Translations under genes and position numbers: made by a program
The notes under the pieces: generated by a model
Told to the model about the DNA's origin: nothing
Seen by the model: the letters and a program-made list of their open reading frames with translations, nothing else
Databases searched by the model: none
DNA from: Methylocystis rosea
GTDB lineage: Bacteria > Pseudomonadota > Alphaproteobacteria > Rhizobiales > Beijerinckiaceae
Direction: 5' to 3'
Assembly (NCBI RefSeq): GCF_003855495.1
Contig: NZ_CP034086.1
Location: forward strand, 186,001-250,000
DNA length: 64,000 nt
Shown here: piece by piece, positions 11,485 through 20,474 of the stretch
How the letters are laid out: the number at the start of each line of letters is the position of its first letter
Position numbering within the stretch: position 1 is the first letter of the stretch

Positions 11485-11512
11485 AACGGCCCTCCGATCG
11501 CGGGGGCCGTTT
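11485..11512 (+). terminator. Rho-independent-like terminator after dnaJ
   Basis: AACGGCCC (11485-11492) pairs with GGGCCGTT (11504-11511), and TTTs follow. It lies between the dnaJ stop and the next gene on the same strand. The T run is short. Confidence 0.45.
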
Positions 11513-11546
11513 GCGCGTTTCATCGCGCCGGTCGGGAGGGGCTCCG

Positions 11547-12191
11547 TTGCCGCACAAAATGCAGAAAGCCAGTGGGCGCGCGAGGCTCGTCGATAACGCG
11601 CGCTTCATCCGTCAATGGATCGAAAATCCGCGCCTCATCGGCGCCGTTTCGCCGTCCGGACGCGCGCTCGCCAAGACGATGGCCGGCTTCGTCGAACTGG
11701 ATCGAGAGGGCCATATCGTCGAACTCGGTCCCGGCACCGGGCCGGTGACTCAGGCGCTGCTCGCCCGCGGCATCGCGCCCGAGCGCCTCGTCCTCGTCGA
11801 ATATGAGAGCCGGTTCTGCCGTCTGCTCTCGGAACGCTTTCCTGGCGTCAACATCGTGCAAGGCGACGCCTATGGCCTCAAGGCGACTCTCGACGGCAAG
11901 GTGCCTGGGAAGATCGCCACCGTCGTCTCCAGCCTGCCGCTCCTGGTGCGGCCGGAGCGCGATCGGGTCGAGCTGTTGAACCAGGCCTTCGAACTGATGG
12001 GCGACGAGGGGCTCTTCATCCAGTTCACTTATGGCCTGACAAAATCGCCGATGCCCATGCACGCCAATGGCGTCAACGGCGCCTATGTCGGCAAGGGATC
12101 GCCGCCGGTCGTGCTCAACATTCCGCCCGCGCGCGTCTGGCGCTATCGCAAGGCGGGTTACGCCGGCTTCGCCGGAAAGCGTAAGGCGTGA
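11547..12191 (+). CDS. Class I SAM-dependent methyltransferase, phospholipid N-methyltransferase (PmtA)-like
   Basis: About 214 residues. The SAM-binding motif I is VELGPGTG at residues 58-65, and the protein resembles the rRNA adenine dimethylase-like PmtA family that methylates phosphatidylethanolamine toward phosphatidylcholine. The region [20 protein letters not shown] is typical of this group. A TTG at 11547 was chosen as start because GGGAGGG ends 6 bases before it; an in-frame ATG lies four codons further on. The stop overlaps the GTG start of pyrF (GTGA), so the two are probably co-transcribed although functionally unrelated. Substrate assignment is by family resemblance only. Confidence 0.75.
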   Translation: MPHKMQKASGRARLVDNARFIRQWIENPRLIGAVSPSGRALAKTMAGFVELDREGHIVELGPGTGPVTQALLARGIAPERLVLVEYESRFCRLLSERFPGVNIVQGDAYGLKATLDGKVPGKIATVVSSLPLLVRPERDRVELLNQAFELMGDEGLFIQFTYGLTKSPMPMHANGVNGAYVGKGSPPVVLNIPPARVWRYRKAGYAGFAGKRKA

Positions 12192-12880
12192 AGCCGCAAG
12201 ACCGGCTGATCGTCGCGCTGGACGTCGAAAGCGTCGACGATGCGCGGGCGATGGTCGCGGCTCTGGGCGAGACAGTCTCCTTCTTCAAGGTCGGGATGGA
12301 GCTCGCCTATGCGCCGGGCGGCTTCGGCTTCGCCCGTGAATTGAAGGCGGCGGGCAAGCGCGTATTTCTTGATTTGAAGCTTCATGACATCGGCGTCACC
12401 GTGGAGCGCGCGACCCGCCAGATCGCCCGGCTCGGCGTCGACTTTCTCACCATCCACGCCTTTCCTCAGACGATGGCGGCGGCCCGCGCGGGCGCCTCGG
12501 ACGGCGCGCTCAAGCTCCTCGCCGTGACGGTGATGACCTCCTATGACGACGCGGATCTGAACGAAGCAGGCTATGCCTGCGGCGTCGGCGAGCTCGTCGC
12601 GCGCCGCGCCCGACAAGCCAAGGAAAAGGGCGTCGACGGCCTCATCCTGTCGCCGATGGAGCTTGCCGCCATAAGGCCGCTTGTGGGCCCCAGCATGCTG
12701 CTGGTGACGCCAGGAGTGCGGCCGCAGGGCGCCGACGTCGGCGATCAGAAGCGCGTTATGACGCCGCGGCAGGCGGTCGCAGCCTCCGCCGACTATATCG
12801 TCGTCGGCCGGCCGATCACCCGCGCAGCGGATCCCGCAGCGGCGGCGCAAGCGGTGGTGGGCGAGATCCCCGGCGCCTGA
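12188..12880 (+). CDS. pyrF: Orotidine 5'-phosphate decarboxylase
   Basis: 230 residues of the TIM-barrel OMP decarboxylase, which makes UMP in the last step of pyrimidine synthesis. The catalytic segment LDLKLHDIG has Lys64 and Asp67, and Asp11 and Lys34 occur in the expected N-terminal positions. The C-terminal phosphate loop ([16 protein letters not shown] and VVGRPIT) is intact. Translation starts at GTG overlapping the upstream stop codon. A chaB-like gene follows after 14 bases. Confidence 0.97.
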   Translation: MKPQDRLIVALDVESVDDARAMVAALGETVSFFKVGMELAYAPGGFGFARELKAAGKRVFLDLKLHDIGVTVERATRQIARLGVDFLTIHAFPQTMAAARAGASDGALKLLAVTVMTSYDDADLNEAGYACGVGELVARRARQAKEKGVDGLILSPMELAAIRPLVGPSMLLVTPGVRPQGADVGDQKRVMTPRQAVAASADYIVVGRPITRAADPAAAAQAVVGEIPGA

Positions 12881-12894
12881 TCGAGGTCGGTCGC

Positions 12895-13104
12895 ATGCCC
12901 TACCATAGCAACGCCGACCTGCCCGAAAATCTGCAGCACATCCTTCCGGAGCACGCGCAGGACATTTATCGCGAAGCCTTCAACCACGCCTTCGACGCCC
13001 ATCGCGGCGACCCGCGGCAGGAGGAGGCGGCGCACCGCATCGCCTGGGCCGCGGTCAAGCGAAGCTACGTCAAGACCGAGGCGGGCTGGGCGAGGCGAGG
13101 ATAG
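12895..13104 (+). CDS. ChaB family protein
   Basis: 69 residues matching the short ChaB family: N-terminal LPENLQHILPEHAQDIYREA, then a helix ending in AHRIAWAAVKRSY. ChaB proteins are small helical proteins once linked to the ChaA cation antiporter, but their biochemical role is not established. It is close behind pyrF and may be read from the same transcript. The start at MPYHSNADLP fits the family length. Confidence 0.85.
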   Translation: MPYHSNADLPENLQHILPEHAQDIYREAFNHAFDAHRGDPRQEEAAHRIAWAAVKRSYVKTEAGWARRG

Positions 13105-13132
13105 GGGGAAGGCGCGCTGGCCTGCCTAGAGC

Positions 13133-14398
13133 GTGAGTGATAAAAACGGGTCTTCGTCGGATCCTTACCCCGATTCGCCCATGCTCGCGATTGTCATCTC
13201 CGCCCTCGGGCTGTTCGTTTGGCTCTATCTGATCGCGCTTCGCGGCGGGTTTTGGCGGCTGACCGAACATGACCGGGACCTGGGCGGTCACGGCGCCGTC
13301 CCGGCGACCCATGTCGTGGCGATCGTTCCGGCTCGAAACGAAGCCGACGTCATCGAGAAAAGCCTGGCTTCGCTGTTCGCGCAACAGTTCCATGGCCGCT
13401 TCGACATTGTTCTGGTTGATGACGAGAGCGACGACGGCACCGCCGAGGCGGCTCGCCGTTGCGCGGCCGCCCGTGGCGCATCGAGCCGCCTGACGATTCT
13501 CTCCTCGCGCGGACCCGATGCGGGCTGGACGGGAAAGCTCGCGGCGATGCAACGCGGCTTCGATCACGTGCGGAGCTTGCCGATCGACCCGGACTTCGTG
13601 CTGTTTTGCGACGCGGACATCGAATTTTCGCCGCATGTGCTCGCCCGCCTCGCCTCGGGCGCGAAGGCCCGCGGCGCCGTCCTGACCTCGCTCATGGTCA
13701 AGCTTCGCTGCGAAAGCCTCGCGGAGCGCTGGTTCGTCCCCGCCTTCATTTTCTATTTCCAGAAGCTTTACCCGTTCCGCCACATCAATGATCCGGATCA
13801 CCCGGCGGCGGGCGCCGCGGGAGGAGTCATGCTGCTGCGTCCGGAGGCGCTCGCGACCGCCGGCGGCCTGCGGGCCATTCGCGGCGCGCTGATCGACGAT
13901 TGCGCGCTCGGCGCGCTGATGAAGGCGCAAGGTCCAATCTGGCTGGGTCTGACCGAAGACGTCCACAGCCTGCGCGCCTATCCGCGCCTTGCCGATATCT
14001 CCCGAATGGTCGTGCGCTCCGCCTACGCGCAGCTCAGCTATTCCCCCTGGCGTCTTGCGGGCGCGCTTATCGGCATGGCCGCCGCCTATCTCGCGCCGCC
14101 CTGTCTGGCGCTGTTTGGCGAATCGCCGGCGCGCGAGACGGCGCTCGTCTCCTGGCTCCTGATGGCGCAGGCCTATATGCCGACGCTGCGCTTTTACGGC
14201 CTGTCGCGGTGGCGCGCCTTTGCTTTGCCAGGCGTCGCGGCATGCTATACGTGGTTTACGGTTGAATCGGCTTGGCGGCACCTCAGCGGCCGCGGCGGCG
14301 AATGGAAAGGCCGCTACCAGGCGCCGCGCGCGCAAAAGTCGGCGCAGCGCTTCGAAACGCCCGGCGAGATCGAGGCGAACCGCCACATCGAGGTATAG
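13133..14398 (+). CDS. hpnB: Hopanoid-associated glycosyltransferase HpnB
   Basis: 421 residues. An N-terminal membrane helix (LAIVISALGLFVWLYLIALR) is followed by a family 2 glycosyltransferase domain with IVPARNEADVIEKSL, VLVDDESDDGTAEAA and FCDADIEF, and C-terminal membrane segments. HpnB is the glycosyltransferase regularly encoded at the head of hpnCDE loci; its exact acceptor is unsettled. GTG at 13133 was kept as the start because it gives the full membrane helix; an ATG at 13181 is possible. It lies 37 bases before hpnC, with four hpn genes in a row. Confidence 0.9.
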   Translation: MSDKNGSSSDPYPDSPMLAIVISALGLFVWLYLIALRGGFWRLTEHDRDLGGHGAVPATHVVAIVPARNEADVIEKSLASLFAQQFHGRFDIVLVDDESDDGTAEAARRCAAARGASSRLTILSSRGPDAGWTGKLAAMQRGFDHVRSLPIDPDFVLFCDADIEFSPHVLARLASGAKARGAVLTSLMVKLRCESLAERWFVPAFIFYFQKLYPFRHINDPDHPAAGAAGGVMLLRPEALATAGGLRAIRGALIDDCALGALMKAQGPIWLGLTEDVHSLRAYPRLADISRMVVRSAYAQLSYSPWRLAGALIGMAAAYLAPPCLALFGESPARETALVSWLLMAQAYMPTLRFYGLSRWRAFALPGVAACYTWFTVESAWRHLSGRGGEWKGRYQAPRAQKSAQRFETPGEIEANRHIEV

Positions 14399-14435
14399 GG
14401 CGCGCCAGCGCCGTGGAGCGGCAAGACGGCGTCAT

Positions 14436-15338
14436 ATGGACATTGCGCAGACGAGTTCGGGAAAGACCCATCGCGACGAGAATTTCCCTGTCGCCTCCTT
14501 TCTGATTGCGCCGCGGCATCGCGCGCCGATCCTCGCCTTCTATGATTTCGTTCGCGCCGCCGACGACATCGCCGACCACCCGACGCTTTCCGCGCAAGAG
14601 AAGCTCGATCTGCTGGACGCGCTTGACGCCGCCCTGATCGGAGAGGCGAAAGAGGATGCGGAGGTGGCGCGTCGCCTGCGCGAGACCTGCCGGGAGCGGC
14701 GTCTCGATCCGCAGCATGCGCGCGATCTGATCCTCGCCTTCAAGCGCGACGTGACGCAATCGCGTTATCGCGACTGGGACGATCTCATCGATTACTGCCG
14801 CTACTCAGCCATGCCCGTCGGACGCTTCGTCTGCGATCTCCACGGCGAGAACCCCGGCCGGGTCTGGCCGGCCAATGACGCGCTCTGCGCGGCGCTGCAA
14901 ATCATCAATCACCTGCAGGATTGCGGCAAGGACTACCGCAACCTCGACCGGGTCTATCTGCCGCAGGACGCGCTCGCGGCGCATGGCGCGACCGTCGAGA
15001 TGCTCGCGCAGGAAAGCGCGCCGCCGCCGCTCCTGGCGACGATCCGCGACCTCAACGAGAAGACCGGGCGTCTGCTCGCGCAGTCGCGTCCCTTCGCCGA
15101 TCTGATCGACGATACGCGACTCGCCATGGAGATTGGCGCCATCCAGACGCTGGCCGAACAGCTCGTTGGGCGCCTCGCGGACGCCGACCCGCTTCGCGAC
15201 AAGGTTCACGACGGCAAGTTCAGCTTTGCGCTCAAAGGCGCGGCGGGCGCGCTTGGCGCGCTTCTTCGCCGCGTTTCGCGTCCGCGTCGCGCAGATTCCG
15301 CGGCCGTCCCGAGCACGCGCCCAGGGGCGCGCCAATGA
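14436..15338 (+). CDS. hpnC: Hydroxysqualene synthase HpnC
   Basis: 300 residues of the squalene/phytoene synthase fold. The first aspartate-rich motif is DDIAD at residues 43-47 and the second is NHLQDCGKDYRNLDRVYLP. HpnC converts presqualene diphosphate from HpnD to hydroxysqualene, which HpnE reduces to squalene, the hopanoid precursor. The ATG at 14436 (MDIAQTSSGKTHRDENFPVA) matches the family N-terminus; a longer open stretch upstream is antisense-like overlap with hpnB. The stop overlaps the hpnD start (ATGA). Confidence 0.93.
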   Translation: MDIAQTSSGKTHRDENFPVASFLIAPRHRAPILAFYDFVRAADDIADHPTLSAQEKLDLLDALDAALIGEAKEDAEVARRLRETCRERRLDPQHARDLILAFKRDVTQSRYRDWDDLIDYCRYSAMPVGRFVCDLHGENPGRVWPANDALCAALQIINHLQDCGKDYRNLDRVYLPQDALAAHGATVEMLAQESAPPPLLATIRDLNEKTGRLLAQSRPFADLIDDTRLAMEIGAIQTLAEQLVGRLADADPLRDKVHDGKFSFALKGAAGALGALLRRVSRPRRADSAAVPSTRPGARQ

Positions 15339-16210
15339 CTATGGACGCGCTTGCCGATTCCACGACGCTGCGCACGCGCGCCATCGCGACCAGAAGCTCC
15401 TTCTATCTCGCGATGCGCATCCTCGAGCCGCCGCGGCGCGACGCGATGTTCGCCATTTACGCCTTCTGTCGCGCCGTTGACGACATAGCCGACGACGAGG
15501 GCGACCGCGCCGTGCGCCGCGCCGCGCTCGACCAGTGGCGCGCCGACCTCGATGAGCTTTACGCCGGCCGCATCCGCGCGCGCGTCAGCTTTCTCTCCGA
15601 ACCCGTCCGACGTTTCCGGCTGGAGCGCGCCGATTTCGAGTCGGTGATCGAGGGCATGGCCATGGACGTCGAGGAGGATATCTGCGCGCCCGACTGGGAA
15701 AAGCTTGAGCTCTATTGCGACCGGGTCGCGAGCGCCGTGGGACGGCTGTCCGTGCGCGCTTTCGGTCTCGCGGAGGAGGAGCCGGGCGCCGAATGCGATT
15801 TGCCGACGGGTCCCAAACTGCTCGCCTACCACCTCGGGCGCGCATTGCAGCTCACCAACATTTTGCGCGACCTTGACGAGGACGCCGCGCGGGGACGGCT
15901 CTATTTGCCGCGCCAGGCGCTTGAGTCCGCGGGGGTCATGAGCTTCGCGCCGCACGCCGTGCTGTCGCATCCCTCGCTCGAAGAGGTATGCGCGCCGGTC
16001 CTCAGCCGCGCCCGCGAACATTATGACCAGGCCGATCTGGTGATGGCGGGCCTGCCCAAGCGCGCGGTGAAAGCGCCCTATCTCATGGCCGCCGGCTATC
16101 GTTCGATCCTCGACAATCTCGCGGCGCGCGGCTTTTCGGCGCCGCGCGCGCCGGTGCGGGCGTCGCGTCTCAAGCTCGTCAGCGCCTTCCTGCGACACGC
16201 CTTCACGTGA
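15335..16210 (+). CDS. hpnD: Presqualene diphosphate synthase HpnD
   Basis: 291 residues with YAFCRAVDDIADDEG near residues 42-56 (first DDxxD) and LTNILRDLDEDAARGRLYL (second motif). HpnD condenses two farnesyl diphosphates to presqualene diphosphate. Translation starts at ATG 15335 inside the hpnC stop, and the stop overlaps the hpnE GTG by 4 bases, so hpnC, hpnD and hpnE are tightly coupled. The farnesyl diphosphate synthase gene ispA is also in this window at 41.4 kb. Confidence 0.94.
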   Translation: MTMDALADSTTLRTRAIATRSSFYLAMRILEPPRRDAMFAIYAFCRAVDDIADDEGDRAVRRAALDQWRADLDELYAGRIRARVSFLSEPVRRFRLERADFESVIEGMAMDVEEDICAPDWEKLELYCDRVASAVGRLSVRAFGLAEEEPGAECDLPTGPKLLAYHLGRALQLTNILRDLDEDAARGRLYLPRQALESAGVMSFAPHAVLSHPSLEEVCAPVLSRAREHYDQADLVMAGLPKRAVKAPYLMAAGYRSILDNLAARGFSAPRAPVRASRLKLVSAFLRHAFT

Positions 16211-17454
16211 GCGAAACGGTTCACGTCGTCGGCGCGGGCCTCGCGGGGCTCGCCTGCGCGCTGCGCCTTGCCGACGCCGGACGGCGCGTCGCGCTTTACG
16301 AAGCCGCGCGCATGGCGGGCGGCCGCTGCCGCTCCTATTTCGACGCGTCGCTCGGCCTGACGATCGACAACGGCAATCATCTGCTGCTCTCCGGCAACAC
16401 GGCGGCGCGCGACTATGCGAAGCGCATCGGCGCGAGCGACGCGCTCATCGGTCCCAGCGAATGCGCCTTCGACTTTCTCGATGCGCGCACGGCCGAGCGC
16501 TGGACGCTGCGCCCGAACGCCTCGCGCATTCCCTGGTGGGTGTTTGTCGCCGACCGCCGCGTTCCCGGCACGGGGCCGCTCGACTATCTTGGCGCCGGCA
16601 AGCTTCTCTTCGCGAAGGATGGCGCGACCATCGGCGACACCATGCGTTGCTGCGGCCCGCTGTGGGAGAAGCTTTGGCGCCCGGTTCTGCTTTCCGCTTT
16701 GAACACCGAGCCTGAAGAGGCGTCCGCCACGCTCGCGGGCGCCGTGCTGCGCGAGACGCTCGCGGCGGGCGGCGACGCCTGCCGCCCAATGGTCGCCAAA
16801 GGCGGCCTCGGCGACGCCTTCATCGAGCCGGCGCTGCGCACGCTTCGCGCCAAAGGCGTCGAGCCGCGCTTCGGCGCGCGCCTGCGCGACATCGCTTTTG
16901 AGGGGTCACGCGTCGCCGCGCTGCGTTTCGGCGACGCGGAAGTGACGCTGGAAAAAGGCGACGCGGTGGTGCTCGCCACGCCGCCATGGATCGCGCAGGA
17001 GCTTCTCCCCGGTCTCGTCGCGCCCGACGATTTTCGCGCGATCCTCAATGCGCATTTCAAGATCGCGCCGCCGCTGGATCAACCGTTGCTTCTCGGCATG
17101 ATCGGCACGCTCACCGAATGGCTCTTCGCCTTCGACGATCGCCTGTCGGTGACGATCAGCGGCGCCGACCGCCTGATCGACGAGTCGCGCGACGCGCTTG
17201 CGGAAAAAATCTGGGCGGAGGTGTCCGCCGCGACGGGCCTGCCGGCGGCGCCGCCGCCCTGGCAGATCGTCAAGGAGAAGCGCGCCACCTTCGCCGCGAC
17301 GCCGGCGCAGGAGAAGCGCCGGCCCGATGCGAAGACGCGCTGGGACAATCTGTGGCTTGCCGGCGACTGGACGCATACGGGCCTGCCGGCGACGATCGAA
17401 GGTTCGATACGATCAGGGGATAGAGCGGCGGCGTTGGCGACGATGGCCGATTGA
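16207..17454 (+). CDS. hpnE: Hydroxysqualene dehydroxylase HpnE
   Basis: 415 residues of an amine-oxidase-like flavoprotein. The N-terminal FAD-binding Rossmann motif is VVGAGLAGLACALRLADAG with GGRCRSY, and the C-terminal FAD segment is WLAGDWTHTGLPATIEGSI. HpnE reduces hydroxysqualene to squalene. It begins at GTG in the GTGA overlap with hpnD. The squalene-hopene cyclase gene is not in the window, so hopanoid formation must be completed elsewhere in the genome. Confidence 0.94.
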   Translation: MSETVHVVGAGLAGLACALRLADAGRRVALYEAARMAGGRCRSYFDASLGLTIDNGNHLLLSGNTAARDYAKRIGASDALIGPSECAFDFLDARTAERWTLRPNASRIPWWVFVADRRVPGTGPLDYLGAGKLLFAKDGATIGDTMRCCGPLWEKLWRPVLLSALNTEPEEASATLAGAVLRETLAAGGDACRPMVAKGGLGDAFIEPALRTLRAKGVEPRFGARLRDIAFEGSRVAALRFGDAEVTLEKGDAVVLATPPWIAQELLPGLVAPDDFRAILNAHFKIAPPLDQPLLLGMIGTLTEWLFAFDDRLSVTISGADRLIDESRDALAEKIWAEVSAATGLPAAPPPWQIVKEKRATFAATPAQEKRRPDAKTRWDNLWLAGDWTHTGLPATIEGSIRSGDRAAALATMAD

Positions 17455-17595
17455 ACGGGACCCTTCGTGCATGGTGAGGAAGCGCGCTTGCCTCCTATTT
17501 CGCTCCGACGGCTTCTAGCTTTGTTTCTTTGGCGATCTATCTGGCGAGTTGGCGCGCGCGTGTGCTCCTGCGCTGATCGTGGACCGGAGAGTCGA

Positions 17596-17901
17596 ATGTC
17601 CAAGGCCAAGACCGAGAACAAATCCAAGGGCATCGTCATTTGTGCGATCGTCGCCGCCACTTGCGGGCTCGCCAGTATGATGGCGCCGTCGCCAGCCGTG
17701 GCGCGGCAGGTCGCGCTGATGCATGAAGCTGGTTGGCACGGCGCGGCTCCCGGGCATCACCGCGGCGGATGCTTTGTAACCACCACGCCGACGCATCACA
17801 CGCGCGGCATCCGACATTGGCGCTACCCTTGCCCGTACTATCACCGCAGGCATCTCAATCCCTATCATCCACCGCATCATCGGCTCTATCCGCACCATTG
17901 A
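17596..17901 (+). CDS. Small secreted histidine-rich protein, hypothetical
   Basis: 101 residues. A signal-peptide-like N-terminus (KGIVICAIVAATCGLASMMA, ending PSPAVARQ) precedes a mature part rich in His, Pro and Tyr, ending NPYHPPHHRLYPHH, with two Cys in it. GGAGAG stands 5 bases before the ATG at 17596; earlier in-frame codons do not look coding. His clusters suggest metal binding in the periplasm, but that is inference; no family was recognised. It is convergent with the amino acid permease. Confidence 0.6.
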   Translation: MSKAKTENKSKGIVICAIVAATCGLASMMAPSPAVARQVALMHEAGWHGAAPGHHRGGCFVTTTPTHHTRGIRHWRYPCPYYHRRHLNPYHPPHHRLYPHH

Positions 17902-17955
17902 TGCCCCATGCGCCGAAAACAAAGAGGCCGCTGAACGGGACCGCTGGCGCCATCA

Positions 17956-19362
17956 TCATTCAGCGTTCCCCGCCAGCCGGCTGTGGCGGCGGCTGTAGAG
18001 AAAATAGATGGCGAGGCCGATCGCCATCCAGATCGCGAAGCGCTCCCAGGCCACCGCCGGCAGGCGCGACAGCAGCCAGATCGAGAAGCCGATGCCGACG
18101 AGCGGCGTGAAGGGGACGAAAGGGGCGCGAAAGCTGCGCGGCACGTCGGGCCGGGTGCGCCGCAGCACGATGATCGCCGAACAGATGACGACGAAGGCGG
18201 AGAGCGTGCCGATGTTCACCAGCTCCGCCACTTCCTTGATCGGATAGAGCGCGGCGACGAGCGCGGTCAGCGCGCCGGCGATCAGCGTCGGCCGATAGGG
18301 CGTGTGAAAGCGCGGATGCAGTTTCGCGAACCAGGCCGGCAGCAGTCCGTCGCGGCTCATGGCGAACCAGATGCGGGCGCAGGCGAGCAGAAAGGCCAGC
18401 ATGACGCTGGCGATCCCCGCCACCGCCGCGAGCGAGACGACGAAAGCGATCCAGGGCAGGCCGAGCGACGTGAAGGCGGTCGCGACCGGCGCCGGATTGT
18501 CGAGCGTGTCGTAGCGCACGATTCCGGTGAGCACGAGCGACATGGCGATATAGAGCGTCAGCGCCACGGCGAGCGACAGGAGAACGGCGCGCGGCACGTC
18601 GCGCTGTGGGGCGCGCGCCTCTTCGGCCGCGGTCGTCAGCGTGTCATAGCCGAACACGGCGAAGAACACGACCGCCGCGCCCTGCGCCACGCCGGAAAAG
18701 CCGAAGGGCATGAAGGGCGTCCAGTTCTCGACGCGCACATAGGGAAGGCCGGCGACGATCACCAACAGCGCCGCGGCGATCTTGACGACCACCATCGCGG
18801 TGTTGAAGCGCGCGCCAAGCTCCACGCGCAGCGTCAACAGGAAGGCGACGCCAAGCGCGCCGAGCGCGGCGAAAAGATCGACGGCGCGGCCGGGCCCGGT
18901 CCCCGGCGCGCCGCTCGCCCAGTCGGGAAGCGCGAGGCCGAATTGCGCGAGCAGCGCCTGCAAATAGGCCGACCAGCCGATCGCCACCACGGCGACGACG
19001 AGCGCGTATTCGAGCAGAAGGTCCCAGCCGATGATCCAGGCGGCGAGTTCGCCCAGCACGGCGTAGGCATATGTGTAGGCGCTGCCGGCGACGGGAATCA
19101 TGCCCGCGAATTCGGCATAGGAGAACGCCGCCGCGGCGCTCGCCACGCCGGCGATTAGAAAGGAGAGGGCGACGCCGGGGCCGGCCTGAGTCGCCGCCAC
19201 CACGCCGGTCAGCACGAAAATGCCGACGCCGATGAGCCCGCCAAGGCCGATGCCGGTGAGCTGCCAGACCCCGAGCACGCGACGGAATCCGCCCGGCCGG
19301 TCGGCTTCGGCTTGCAGCGATTCGATGGATTTGGCGCGCAGCAGCGAGGAGGAAAGCTTCAT
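17956..19362 (-). CDS. APC family amino acid permease
   Basis: 468 residues with about 12 hydrophobic segments. The first helix carries the APC signature GIGLGGLIGVGIFVLTGVVA, and a second conserved piece, FFAVFGYDTLTTAAEEARAP, corresponds to the cationic amino acid transporter branch (YfnA/CAT-like). It would import amino acids by proton symport or exchange. The ATG at 19362 was preferred to a TTG one codon earlier. The substrate cannot be decided from sequence. Confidence 0.88.
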   Translation of the reverse strand: MKLSSSLLRAKSIESLQAEADRPGGFRRVLGVWQLTGIGLGGLIGVGIFVLTGVVAATQAGPGVALSFLIAGVASAAAAFSYAEFAGMIPVAGSAYTYAYAVLGELAAWIIGWDLLLEYALVVAVVAIGWSAYLQALLAQFGLALPDWASGAPGTGPGRAVDLFAALGALGVAFLLTLRVELGARFNTAMVVVKIAAALLVIVAGLPYVRVENWTPFMPFGFSGVAQGAAVVFFAVFGYDTLTTAAEEARAPQRDVPRAVLLSLAVALTLYIAMSLVLTGIVRYDTLDNPAPVATAFTSLGLPWIAFVVSLAAVAGIASVMLAFLLACARIWFAMSRDGLLPAWFAKLHPRFHTPYRPTLIAGALTALVAALYPIKEVAELVNIGTLSAFVVICSAIIVLRRTRPDVPRSFRAPFVPFTPLVGIGFSIWLLSRLPAVAWERFAIWMAIGLAIYFLYSRRHSRLAGNAE

Positions 19363-19450
19363 CAAATGGCTCGTCGGCGGGCGTGTCCGCCATGACGTCC
19401 ATAGGCGATCCAGGCGACGCTGTCATTGCGGCCGGGCCATGCGCAGCCGC

Positions 19451-19478
19451 AAAAAAAAGAGCGGCCAACGGCCGCTCT
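19451..19478 (-). terminator. Rho-independent terminator of the SmbP-like gene
   Basis: Read on the minus strand, AGAGCGGCC and GGCCGCTCT form a perfect 9-base stem with a 3-base loop, followed by eight T residues. It lies 33 bases after the stop of the small exported protein gene at 19512. Confidence 0.85.
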
Positions 19479-19511
19479 CTCGTTTTGTCAGGCAGCCTAT
19501 TTCTTGGCGAC

Positions 19512-19850
19512 CTATTTCTTGGCGGCCTCAAGATGCGTCAGCGCCTCTTCGGCGTGTTTCGTCGCGACGTCGGCATGCTTCTGCTTGCCGTGGTCGATGG
19601 CCATATCAAGATGCGAAACGCCCTGTTTGGTGTGCTCGTTCGGCTTCTCGGCCTCGGACGCCTTGGCGTGCTTTAGGGCTTCTTCCGCGTGCATCGTCAG
19701 CGCCTCGGCCTTTCCCTGCTTGCCTTCGCTGATCGCCTGTTTGGTGTGGGTGATGGCTTCACCCAGATGATCTTCGGCGTAGGCTAATCGGGGGGCGAAA
19801 AAGGCCGCGATGGACAGAGCCAGGGCCGCAGCAAAAATCCTGCGATTCAT
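19512..19850 (-). CDS. Small metal-binding protein SmbP-like, exported
   Basis: 112 residues. A signal peptide (FAAALALSIAAFFAPRLAYA) precedes an Ala/Glu/Lys/His-rich helical mature part with repeated units such as HAEEALKHAKASEAE and KHAEEALTHLEAAKK. This resembles SmbP of Nitrosomonas, a periplasmic four-helix protein that binds divalent metals through spaced histidines. The ATG at 19850 follows GAGGAG with 7-base spacing. A clear terminator follows, so it is monocistronic. The metal is unknown. Confidence 0.75.
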   Translation of the reverse strand: MNRRIFAAALALSIAAFFAPRLAYAEDHLGEAITHTKQAISEGKQGKAEALTMHAEEALKHAKASEAEKPNEHTKQGVSHLDMAIDHGKQKHADVATKHAEEALTHLEAAKK

Positions 19851-19948
19851 GGGGGATCTCCTCAATGCTTCGCCGCATGACCGTTAATATGGTCGCATTC
19901 GCTCTAGTATCGAGGTCCTGTCCGGCATTCTCGACGTCGCGGGAGCCA

Positions 19949-20350
19949 TCATTGCCGGTCGGCGGCAAAAAGCTCGCAACTCTCGCCGAATTCCGCCAGG
20001 CCGCCTTCAAGAAACGAGGCGAGCAGCGGCACGCCGAGCAGATAGGCCGATGTCGCGCCTTCGTGCCGGGCCCGCGCTTGCGCGACAGCCTCGTTCCATT
20101 CGTTCGCGGCGAAATCGCCGCGGCCCACCCACATCAGCGCAACGAGTTCAACCTGCTCGTCGATATCCATGGCTTCGATAAAGGAGGCCACCTCATCGCG
20201 CGTGGTGGAGAACGCGTCCTCGGTCAACACGCTGACGAAACCGTCATCCGTGGCGTTTGAGGCGTCCGCATCGATTCCCTCGTCTTCGCTTTCAAGCTCA
20301 CGCGCTTTGACGACGACGAAACAGACTTTGTCCGTATTGATGGTCGGCAT
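19949..20350 (-). CDS. DUF3775 domain protein
   Basis: 133 residues, acidic and soluble. The core VASFIEAMDIDEQVELVALM followed by WVGRGDFAANEW, and the ending GVPLLASFLEGGLAEFG, match the alphaproteobacterial DUF3775 family as I remember it. Its function is unknown. GGAG precedes the ATG at 20350 by 8 bases; a GTG three codons earlier is possible. It is divergent from alanine dehydrogenase, with about 124 bases between the starts. Confidence 0.75.
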   Translation of the reverse strand: MPTINTDKVCFVVVKARELESEDEGIDADASNATDDGFVSVLTEDAFSTTRDEVASFIEAMDIDEQVELVALMWVGRGDFAANEWNEAVAQARARHEGATSAYLLGVPLLASFLEGGLAEFGESCELFAADRQ

Positions 20351-20474
20351 TTGTTGCACTCCGCCGTTTTGAAACTCGCTTGACCTTCGCCCTTGTATTG
20401 AAAGGTCGCCCTTTGCATATATTCCCCACAGGCGAGATGTTTACCCGAGTCGACGCCGTATTTTGGAGCCGGAA

